Source of the DNA: Dipetalonema caudispina | Taxonomy: Eukaryota; Nematoda; Chromadorea; Rhabditida; Onchocercidae | Assembly (NCBI GenBank): GCA_013365325.1 | Contig: JABVXV010000240.1 | Location: 1-64,000, forward strand | DNA: 64,000 nt | Direction of reading: 5' to 3' | Part shown: in pieces, positions 13,154 to 25,100 of the stretch | Numbering within the stretch: position 1 is the first letter of the stretch | Layout: the number at the start of each line of letters is the position of its first letter | Position numbers and translations under genes: made by a program | The notes under the pieces: model-generated | What the model saw: the letters and a program-made list of their open reading frames with translations, nothing else | Database searches by the model: none | Told to the model about the DNA's origin: nothing

Positions 13154-16100
13154 CTGAATGATGCATACATGAAATTTCATGGATTCGAAAAATCACAACT
13201 CTTTTCCCTGTTTTTTGCTCCTCCTCATCTATACTCAAATGTATTCGAAATCTCTGAATTCTAGGAATCAAAAACAGGAAAAATTTCGAATTATGGAAAG
13301 TATTTATCATAACAAACTTTTTATAAGCTGAAATGACACTAATAAAAGGATCCCGTAAAAAAAAAAAAAACAATCAGCGGCCCTAGCAACAGCCAAACAT
13401 GAATAAAATTAAACTGATGGGCTGCCAAGACATTTTACGAGTTTTCATCAAATTCATAAAATCCTTTAAGTATACTCTTAGTCTTGAGAATTACTAAATC
13501 TCAACACTAACCGCCAGATTGCGAGGGACCCGGTGTGCTGGTTCCACCGTAACCACTAGAAAGCATATCCATGCGCCGACGCATCATCATGTCAGCACGG
13601 CGATTCTGTGACCTTCTTTGTTCTTGTAGTTTCTGGCGAATATTCAAGCAGAACGGAACCTAAAAAAAAAAAATAATTAAAAGTTCCAAACTTCGTCCGA
13701 AAATGGAAGGACTGCATAAACACACATAAAGACATCCAAAAAATTTCCTTCCGCAGAAGAAAATTTGTGCCTTCAAGAGATTTCAGAAACATATATATTA
13801 TCGGATGTTTGAAACGACCCGCTAAATTACCTGACATGAAGTCCCGTTGCAATGCTTGGCATGGTAACAACACAGAGCAATGAGCTGTTTGCAAATAGCG
13901 CAATTTGCATTTTGACGCTTTTTGCAACCTTTGGTGTGCTGCACGACACGCTTCATTTTGTGACATGTTGAACGGCGACAATTTGCATCGCGACATTGAC
14001 ATGCATGTACCAGTGATTGGATGCAGCGCTGCAATATAATCTGTAGTAATAGTGGATATAGGACTAAATTTAAGCTTAAATTTTTAAAACAATCCTACAG
14101 CTCAAATTTCCATATTCGGAACTATGGAAAAACTATACTTAGCCATAAAAACCAGGAAATTATGTCACCTGAATGCTTTCAGTTCGCGAATTGCTTGCAT
14201 CATGCTTATCCTCCACTTCCACCAGTGTACTGACCTTTTCCAGCTTATGTGGATGTGACATTGTCTCATAACACTTATTGCAAAGGTCGAAATCCTGAAA
14301 AAGCTCCAAAATGATAAAATAGACAAAATAACATCTACAAAACACACTAGTTCATGCTTTATCCGTAAGATATATAAAAGCTTTAAAAGCTTACTTCACA
14401 AGTTGTACAATGCCAAATAGCTGTTCCTTGGCAACTATTGCAAGTGTACGAAAGTCCTTCGCTTTTCTCCTGATTGTGCAATGCATGACAAAAGCATATG
14501 GTGGAATATTTGGCGCGTCGTAATGACGAAAACTCCCAGTGTTCATCACGAGCACGAGTTAAAAATGTATCACGTCCATCCATAAGATCGCTTGCTATTA
14601 ATGGATCAGGATCCTGAAAAAAAATGGCCAAATATATACCATTTCTGAAGTTCTTGAAAAATGAATAATCGAGATCACATGGAATGAATCAGGCAACAAA
14701 TGTATACAGACTGATCTTCAATTCTTCATTTATAACAGATTAATTCGGCTCAATCACAAGCAAAGAGAATAAAGAGAAATTGATTTCAGCAACAGTTTTC
14801 TCCACTTTCTCTCCTATCCTCGTTGTTATATTGACAATATTCATTAAATCCTTTCAGCCAATCTGATCATGAATAAATCATCCGAAGAAACTTGTTCTAC
14901 TTCATGTATCCAAAATTTCTGTTATAAATGATGGCTTCCTCACTTCTACCCAATGATTAATTTATCGATGCAACATACCTTAATTTCATTGTTTTGTGCT
15001 GATAACTCCGACTGCGGACTCATAAGTCGAATAGTAAAGAACACTTCTTTGTGTTTCTCGAAGTTTATGTACAATTTATCGGTGACTTCATTGCCCGTTT
15101 GTGAACAAACCTTTTTCTTATTCTTCGAATTACCCTTTTTCAAATTATTCTTCTTTTTGCTGAAATAAAGAAATTCCTATTTGAAGTTTTGAAATAACCA
15201 AATTTCTAGACGTTGTTATTGGAAAAAATCATGAAAATTTCCCCTTTTGTTGTTGTCATTCTGATCAATTTTCATAAGTTGTACCTTTATCACTTGCTTT
15301 TCTTATTCATTAACAAAAAGATCAGTATAAACGTTTGCATTCCCATCTATTCAAAATAGCACAAATATTACCTGTTTTTTTTACTCTTTCCATTATCTCC
15401 ATCATGGAATATATCATCACCATCTTCATCCTCCGCATTTTGTTGTTCTTGGCGTGCCGCTTCCTCTTGGCGCTTGCGTTCCTGTTCTTCATTTTGGGCT
15501 TCACGAATGCAATCCTCGATTACATTGGGCCAAAAATCCCCTTCGAAATAGGACAGTTCCATCGGCGTTACCAAGTTCTCATCCCGTGCCTACAGAAGAG
15601 GAGAAAAAATAAATTCAACGCATTTGAAGTACGGTTTCTCAATAACTGAAGCTTTTTTAAATATCCCGAACTAAACTTCCAATATTCTCGCAAAAACGAA
15701 ATCGTACAAACTAACTTTACTACGAATATATGACCTTCCCCACTAAGTAAGAGGAAGATGATAAAATTCAATAAACTAATCTATCTTTAAGTCCTCAGTT
15801 CAATAATGCTAACTAACAAAGTATTAATATGTATACACATAATTAAAATAGAAGTATGCTTTTTGCAACAATACAATGTTGACTGAAAAATTTTTAATTA
15901 AGCTCAGATACTCACTTGCTTATAAATATCCTTGTAATCAAAAACTGTATGCTCGCCAACACCCTTATCAAGCATTTTTTTGTACCAATCTTGAAGGCGT
16001 TTAGGCTTCGGTATTCGCTGCTCTGGTGGATGACAGTGAAAAATGTAGTCGTCACCCTCGGACGGCGGACATGCCCAAATGTGGGCCATCGTGTAACCCA

Positions 16101-19100
16101 ACATCATTGCATAATTTAGGTAACCCAACAAGATTTCATGGTATACCTCCGTACGTAACTGTCGGGGTTGAAAGAAGTGTACTGAATCCAAATAGGCTAT
16201 ATATACTCGTCTGGAAAGTGATAGAATGATAAAACATCAACAGCGAGTCATTAACTAACAAGCATAAATATTTTGAAACCTGTTTGGAAATTGGGAATTC
16301 TAAACAAATCTGAACAATTGAAGTCTCAAATTTCAGTACCTTTTATTTGGTGGTGGGCAGTTGCTTCCATATTCTTGTACATGCAAACCGAAAAAGCAAA
16401 CTTCCACACCATCAATGACTTCGAAAGCAAAAATTGCTTTTGTTCGATATGGGAATTTTTCTGGGAAACCGAGAGGTCCGTATCTGAAAATTCTCGAACT
16501 CATCTCAAAAAATCCAATGCATGCTCCTAAAACTATCTGTCATAGAAGTAAGTATATACTCCTAAACCTCGACAAAGACCATTCTCTATTTTCGATTAAG
16601 GTGCAAAACGATTACATATCACTCGAGCGCTCTATTTGGGAAAATTCATGATGCTGACAAAATGTCGTCTTACTTTTGTTTCATCAAAGGCTTCACTTCC
16701 ACTTCCTTGTCAGCTGCACAAAGTACACGAATGATAACTTCATAATCTTTGCCAGCAGGATTATTTTTCATAAATTTATTGACACGCTCCTCGATAAATC
16801 GTGACAATTGACAGTGTGGTAATTTTTTGGCTGTGAAACGATTTTCAGCCGGTGCCAAACTTTTCTCGCGACGACATGTCGCGCAAATGAATCCCTCCGG
16901 AAAAACCTGGAACAAAATGAAATGAAAGAGGAACAAAAAGAAACGAAAATGATGGATATCCCAGCTTCGTAGATGATACTCAATATGCAAAAAACTTGAA
17001 CAATTATATTGATTGTTTACTTACATTTTTTTCTTTATTAATTCCCCTATATGCCTTTATAAGGAACAAAAAAACTGGAGAAAAAATCATCTCGTGACAG
17101 CTGTTTGCCATCTTACGCTTACTAATTACTTCATTTTCATATGTTATCTTTTCTGAATCCTGAGAAATCCCACAATCATCGTGTTCGAATACAACCAAAG
17201 CCTATCAGTAAGAAAAACCATGGGAACCTATAATCTAATGCAGCCGATAGGAAAGAACATGACCATACGGTCCCCGTTGCTACTAATATTTATTCAGAAC
17301 TGCTCTGAATTTTTAGTAAAACTATCTTTTGGTACCGTCAGACTAATCAACGGTATGACCAAGTGATAATGACTTACTTTCTTGTTGAAAAGCGCACATA
17401 CTCGATGCCACTTTCGGAAACATTTAATACATTTTTCAAATGGTTCGAAATCAATCTGATCATTCTTCATTTGTACGAATTTCGATTTTGGTACCATACT
17501 GCAAGCAAAATTTATCGTAACTTCCATAGCATTCTTTCCCACAACTCCAGAAATGATTCATATTAACAGCAAATTTCTGCTTAAAGAAAATCTTTTCAAC
17601 ACAAGTTGAAGAAAAAAAAAAAAGCTACCAATTTCATATATTAATCAAGCTTACTTGGATGTATCATTTGGATTTTCACTCAAACTTATGCCACTTTCCG
17701 GTAAAGCTTCAAAACATTTCGTACAGTAAGTATAACGCTCCGAAACTGTTACACCATATTGGGTTGATCTGAAACATAACAAGTGATGGTTGTTCTCTTG
17801 TCAAAATGTTTTCTATTACATTTCTACTTAACTGTTTTCTATTACATTTCTACGTTTGTATTTCTACTTAACAATCTCATTACTTACAATTTCCATTGCG
17901 TTTATTTCATAATTTTAGTTCCATAGAAAGAGAAATCTACTTACATCAATAAAACTTTGCCATTGAAGAAAATTAAACGTAAAAAAGATAAACGTAAAGG
18001 TTTAACACAGTTAATAAAAAAAATCAGAAGATAAATTACGTTGTCTCATAAACATGATATGTCTGATCACGTGCAATGGTACACATTGACTGGCCATAAC
18101 AAAACAATGCCAGCGGTGTGAACGATAATTTTTGGCCACAGCAATAACCCATTTTTTGCATTACAGGATTGATTTCCTCCACAAAAACTTCACTCAACTG
18201 CAAATAGTTTCTGTTTCTTCAGATTCTTCAAGTTTAAATTTCAAAACTGAAGCATAAAATCTCATTTATTATCATTCCAAAAAGTTTCATCTAATTGCTA
18301 GATCAGCGAATTCTATTTGCACAACCCATTCACGGGTTACCTTTACAAATATTTCGCTAACTTTCGCACATGAAGTATTTCTGCTACGATAATATGCTGA
18401 TCTTTAGTATCATAAACTTGTTCTTTTTCACAATATCCTCTTAAAATTCCTATTTTTCCGAAGTTTCATAGAAAATTACACAAACAAAGGCAACCTTATT
18501 GCAATATTTGTAAACTTTCGAATTCTTCCGATTATACAGCCAAGCATTATCGAACATTAACCACATATCATCATTGAAGTCCCATGGATTCTTATATTCA
18601 CCTGTATCCAGTTTTCGGCTTACCGTTGACAGATCCATTGGTTTCTTGACAATATCGAAGTAATCCTGCAATTTTTATAAATTTAACCAATAACCAGTAT
18701 TATTTATTTCGAAAATACTCGCTATCAGAATAGACAAATTAATAAAAATGAAAAGATCGATTACCGGAATGCCAAGAATATCCGGATCGACAGGGATTCT
18801 GAACGGTATTGATTCTTCCATACTGAGAAGCTTGTCCACAACTGGTTTCAAATTGTTTCGTAATTCATTAGCGTCAAATACCTGAACTTATTTAAATTAA
18901 TGAAAAATCCCTCTGGATAAATGAAAGTCTTTTCTCCCCATTCCACTAACAGTATTATAAGCAGATGCCTTATCAGGTAATTCCTTTCTTTCTTCAGCCT
19001 TTGTTTCGCCTTTACCATCAGCTTTGCCAACTTTCATTTCCGTTTTAACTGCATTTACGGAAGCTTTAGCTTTTTCTGAGTTTGCTGCATTCGACGTCCC

Positions 19101-22100
19101 AGGTTTCGCTAAAAAAAACTGTCATTTATAGCGGTAAATCAATGCAAATCTACTGTTGTAAAAACTTGCTATGAAAAGCGACATTTATAAACTTTCAACT
19201 CAAACTTTTTCTGGAATTCCAGATCAAATTTCCATTTAAATCTATTTTAAAGCCACCCATAAGGGTAATGGCGCCTTTCTTAAAGTTTCTATTCACCGAG
19301 AACAACCCTATGAAATTAATCTCTCCGAAAACCTACAACAACATCCAGAGGCATCTGCTGCACCTGCTGGCTCGGTACCCATTGCCACATCACCAGGCAC
19401 TTCCATTTTTATCCCTGAAGTTACTACCTGACCATTCGTCATTGCATTTCCACCTGTATGTCAAGAACTTTATTTCAAGAAAACTGATGAGGAAAAACCC
19501 CTAAATTTTTAAGATTACGATGAATTACTAAAATTGCGATGAATTTGCAACTCATTATGGTAGAAAAAAAAAACTTTGACTTACTTATGGAGGCAGACAG
19601 CCCATTTATTTGTGGCGTGCCGGTACTGGTATTTGGTTGGAATGATGGTGTTGTTCGGTTCGGCGGTCCGGGCATATCGAAGTCAACTGAAAACGGAAAT
19701 CAAATAACCATCTAATAAATGAAACTTATTGCACTGATAAAATAGTCATTGATTTCAAATACCTAAAGGTTGAAAGTTCATGCTAGCAAATCTAATACAG
19801 AACTCTTCCAACAATGTCGTGTACTAAAATGGCTCATTAAAAATTTCGATTCGCTGTATTTCATTTTCTAACTCATTGTGCTTCGTAATGTAAAGGACGA
19901 ACCACCTGGCTGGGGTGGTTGCATGCCAGCCACGGCACCCGCTTGTCCCTGCTCATGTAATCGTTTAATTTTTTTCTCTTGCAATTCTTTTTGAATTTTA
20001 TAGATTTTTTCCGCAAGTAGATGATAATATTCTCCCTGAAAACAGAAACTTTCTATCCAAATCGAAGAAATACTAACAAATGCAAGAATTAACATTAATT
20101 CGCAATAATTGAAGTTGAACGTTATCCTACAGCATCATCAATAGCAAGACATTAACTCCCTTACAGTTCATTTTTTAAACAAAATTTGATTAGAGACTAA
20201 ATGTTTCATGACTCCATTTTTTTATTTAACTGTTCTTTATCGCGTAAATTTTTCTATTCTTACGCGGTCATTGGCTAATTCGAACATTTCTCTTTCAACT
20301 TTTCGCGCATAATTGACCAGATCTTTAATACGCTGATCGTGGATTGACGCCGGGTCAGGAGATGGAAATATTGCTTCCACAAGTTTTCTAACCAAATGGT
20401 TACGCAGATCCTCAGTTACTGCATTCTGCCACGGTTTCTTAACTACCGGTGCATCCGGAGGTGGTAAGCCAATGATATCCTTGGAAGTGATGAAAATACC
20501 AGAGCCTTTCCCTAATGATGGCACCAATTTGTTCGGTGGATTCGGTGATCGAAACGGATCGCTGAAAAATGAGTTTCATGAAGTCCTAAGATTTTATTGA
20601 TTCAACAACGTCTTGTACATAACAATGTCTCAATAAAGTTTTTAAATACCGAAACACTTTTGGAAAACTCACCTTGAGGGATTGAAGTCTATCAGAAAAG
20701 CATTGATTGATGTAGGTCCCGACGAATCATATGTTGACATATTATGTGAATTTGTATTTGGCGGCAAAACTGTACCAGGACCAGACTGCTGTTGCTGCTG
20801 CTGTGGTTGTTGCTGTTGCTGCTGCTGTTGTGCACTGATTCGATTTGGCATACTCACATTATCAATGTCTGTAGCATTACCTGGACCACATGGTACCTGC
20901 TGCGCGGATCCTGCTCCAGTGGTTCCAAACGGTTCGGTACCTGAACGACCTTCCATGAATCTTTATAAATCAAACCCATAACATGTATTGAAACATTCTG
21001 CAGCAGGAAAGTTACTAGAAAAATTCAAACAACTATGGTGTTATGAAATTATCTGATAAGTGGAATTTAGGATTTACCGGGAACAGTACGTCGCTCAACT
21101 GCCTGCGCTACATTTTGCCTACTCTTCAACGGTGTACATACTGGACAGTCGTCACGCACACAATTCTTCCAGTGAGAAATGATTTGTCGTGATGACGGAC
21201 AGTGAGGATCTGTAAGTATTTCAAATGGTTATAAATGCATTAGGTTATCCACGAAGCTTCTTTCTATTTCGTGCTTAAAGTTATTCATACAGTCAACACT
21301 TTCACACACTAAAGCAGTTTATCTAAAACTGATTAATATATACGACAGCTAAATACATCCAGGGTATCATATTTTGATTTAGCTTATGTTTAACCTTTGA
21401 TAAAAACGAAAAGAGAGTGGAAAAAGAAAAAACATACAACTACAAGCGCTTCCACTATTACACGTCGTCATATGCTGTAATACACCTTTCATCGTTGAAC
21501 AATGCTGTAAAGTGCAAGTGTATCGTCCATTTGCGCCATCCTGAAACAAGCATAGTTTTTCATAATAATTCAAAAACTATGACTCAGTATGATTCGGAAC
21601 GATAACAGTATTCCGAAAAAAAAAAGTAATAACCCGTATTTTCTCTAGTTTTCTTGTACACTTTTCGATCTACTACCTCACTTTCCTTTTATACTTCTTG
21701 ATCTACTACCACTGTTCATCAGTTCACATTAATGAGAATCGAAAATTTCTGGTGTAATAGTGAGATTGAAAAAAGAAAAATGTGGTAAAAATTGAAAAAA
21801 TAAATAAAGTCCATTCATATTGGAAAATCCCGTAGTGAAAATGCAGGAACAGAAGAATAAAGTAATAAAAAAACACGTGCCGCAGAGCGTTCTCGTTGTT
21901 GGCATTTGTGGGCATGCAAAAGCAGTACCAACTGTAACTGAATAAGTTTTCGTCGTCCAGGGTCTTGATTATTCCCTTGCGTGCCACTGGTTGGAAGCGT
22001 ACTACTTATTGATGTCCCATCTCGTGGTGCACTGTTGTTCATGCCAGCAAACTAAAGTTCTTTTGTTTTTTAATTTTCAGGCAACTTTTTCTAGGTACCC

Positions 22101-25100
22101 TGTCATCATCAAGACAGAAACATCGGTAAAAATAAAAACATATTACTGCTTTGCGTGTGTATTTTGGAAAATATTAAAAATTTGGATGTCAGTTCAGGAA
22201 AACTCCGCCTAATAATGTATCTAGCTACAAAAAATCATATCTTTAACCAAACTGGCCAAAGTAAAAGGACATTTTTACTCGAAATTTATTTCGACAATTT
22301 ACGGCCTATGGAAAATAGCTTTTTGGTATAATGCTTTTTTATCAACATGCAAATCTTGAGCCCTTATTTCCTAATTTCTACTGAAGATTTTTTCGCATTT
22401 GTAGAGAATATCCCTTTATTATTAAATCCTATGAAAGTTAAAAATACACAAAAATAAACAAATATTACTTGCTGCATTTGACCAGTGGCTGAAGCATTTG
22501 CTGGTGGCATCTGAGGTGGGGGCAAATTCGGCGGTATTCCAGATTTCGGACCAGACATTGGACCGGGAGCTCCTGCTACCGTCGCTGTTGGCGTATTCAT
22601 CTGTGGTGGCATTACATTTCCATGAGTTAATGATGATGATGGCGGTGGTGGTGGTGGTGGCTGCTGATTCGGTTGCTGCTGTGGCGATATTGTTGAATGC
22701 TCCATCATATGTGGCATCATCTGAAGATAAACAAAAATCGACGATCAGGCATTTTTCGAAACTTCTTACAATCGACACATTCAGGGTTTTAATGAATGAG
22801 CATCGTCTAAAATTATTTACCTAATTAATGGTCTACGATGGTTTAACTTTAATGACTTAATTTTTGCTAAAAATACTTAAATCAAACTCAGAGTTTGAGC
22901 AGAATTAGACAAAGTTGTTAGATTCAGTAAAATGTTATTCTCCGGACTTACCGTACTATTTTGCTGAATCGTTGGTGGTGCAGTTGGTGTATTAGTGTAA
23001 GGCATTGGTTGATTTCTAGCTACCATATGGCTCTGTGGCAATTGTGCATAATTTGGTGATGCCTTAAACTGATTAAATGAACAAACAACCAAAAGCATTA
23101 TTGCAAGGAGCACACAAAAGCGGTTTTCTTTTCCTTGTTAGCTGAAGAATTTCACTTTGCCAACCATTTACATAACAGACCAAAAATCACATAAATAACT
23201 AACTCCAGTTTGCGCCTGCGAAATACCGTAAGGATCGGATGCACGCTGGGGTGGTATAGCATAACCACCTTGGTCATATGGTGGACCCTGTTGAACCATA
23301 ACTGTTCGCATCATTTGTCCACCTCCTTGTTGCATTGTTATCATGCCTGGAAATCAGTGGTAACATATTCTGATATTTCAAGGATTTGCTTAATAATTGA
23401 ACATGTGGGTTAATATCCAATGAAAAGAAATATTTTTCTCCCTCACGATTTCTTCAAGTACTCTCAAAAGTTCTAACAAAATGATCAATGATAACCTTGA
23501 TGAGCAGCTCTGATTCGGGGAGCCGAAGCTCCATTAAGCATTACGGGTGCATTGCCCCGAGCCAAACTCATGGGCTGTGGTGCTGCACTGCGTGTAGCGG
23601 CCGCATAAACCGCCCGAGAACCTGTATTTGCATACACTGGTCGAGAACCTGTAAGTAAATTTCCAGATTCTCCATAAATTTTAGTCGTATCATTGAAAAA
23701 TTTTTCAAGGCCTCATAAGAAATTTTATAGCGTTCCCGCACAGCTTAAATCTTATTAATGTAGAAATATCAATTATAAAATGAACGAACCGGATTGCTGA
23801 TAAGCATATGAAAGAGACTGTGGAGATTGCTGATTAGGCGGTGGCATCATTTGTGAGGCAACATAGCTGCCTTGTTGTGTCGGATGCCCTAGTTGAGGAC
23901 CACCACCCTACAAGGATTTAATTTTTGAAAAATGGTGTGAAATTAGGGACAGACTGTACTCTTTAAAGAGCATAATCGCTGAAGATACAGAATTGCCTTA
24001 GCATGTGCATTAAATTTAGTTCCAGCATGTTATAACGAAATACCACAAAAGTTACAGGATGTCCAACCTATTGTATCCAACAGATCATCTAATTTTGCCA
24101 AGCGAAACAAGCTTTTATAGAAAATAGCATTCCACTTCACCACTAACTAGAAACTAACAAAGTTTTTAGTTTACGTAATTACAGAATTGCTAAATCATAC
24201 CGGTTGCATAGTCATATCGGTGTGACCTGCAGGCCCGTACATTTGAGGTCCAGTAGCTCGTAATCCTCGTGGTCCAGCAGAGAGAGCTACGTTTGGAGGA
24301 CAATTTGCTGATGCCATCATCGTGGCACCACTTGTCACTGGACTCCTGAAATGTATATTTTTTCATCTCATATAATTAAATTTAAATCGACTCTTCGAAA
24401 GAAGCTCAAGTGAAAAAAGTTTTGAGAAGTGAATAAAAAGGAGCTTTGTTATTTTGCAGTATTTATTAGGAAAATTTGCACTGCAATTTCAAAAAGAACT
24501 TAAATAACCAACCTTGTCTGATACTGAGTAGTATACGGTGGTCGTGGACTATTTAACGTTTGATTATTTTGGTTGGATGGATTTAATAACAACTCTTGCA
24601 AAACACTAGGTTGGGATGGAGCATTTTGCTGTGACTGGACATTATGTGTTTGTGTTGGTGCACCGGCTTGAGACTGTATCACTGACGCTGGTCCCATGTA
24701 ATTCCCATGGCTAACTGAGGGTGGTTGACTTGTAGCGCCAGTGGAACCAACTGATGATGGTCCGGGTCCATTATTCGCCTGAAAACGATTCCAGTGATAG
24801 ATGAAAAACTTCCAATCTTTTATCTATACAACAGTTCAATAAAAGAATAAGGAAAGATGTAAGACATCATTCAGGTACCATAAGCTAATTAATATTGCTC
24901 GCAGTAACTCAATAAATTTACCATATATACTAACAATAGATGCATATATCAACAGTTTATCAACGGGTTAAAACAGGAAATTATTTTATAACACACGGAA
25001 AGATTTTTAAGCTACAAATGGACCTGAAGATGGCAACTTTAAAGTCTCAACTGTGTCAGGCGGCGTAGGGTCCCCTGCTCAGATTTCAATCAAATTTCAA

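Noticed and set aside
17004..17198. 64-codon minus-strand frame in the PHD-encoding part of cbp-1
   Set aside because: It lies in an intron; joining exon 23 directly to exon 24 preserves the exact family spacing between PHD Cys ligands.
20682..20981. Plus-strand frame with a poly-Cys run
   Set aside because: Antisense shadow of the cbp-1 polyglutamine exon.
25024..25074. Possible extra 51-nt cbp-1 exon between exons 2 and 3
   Set aside because: It has a CAG acceptor, a GT donor and one open frame, but that frame is incompatible with the phase-0 ends of both neighbours; in phase 0 it contains a stop.
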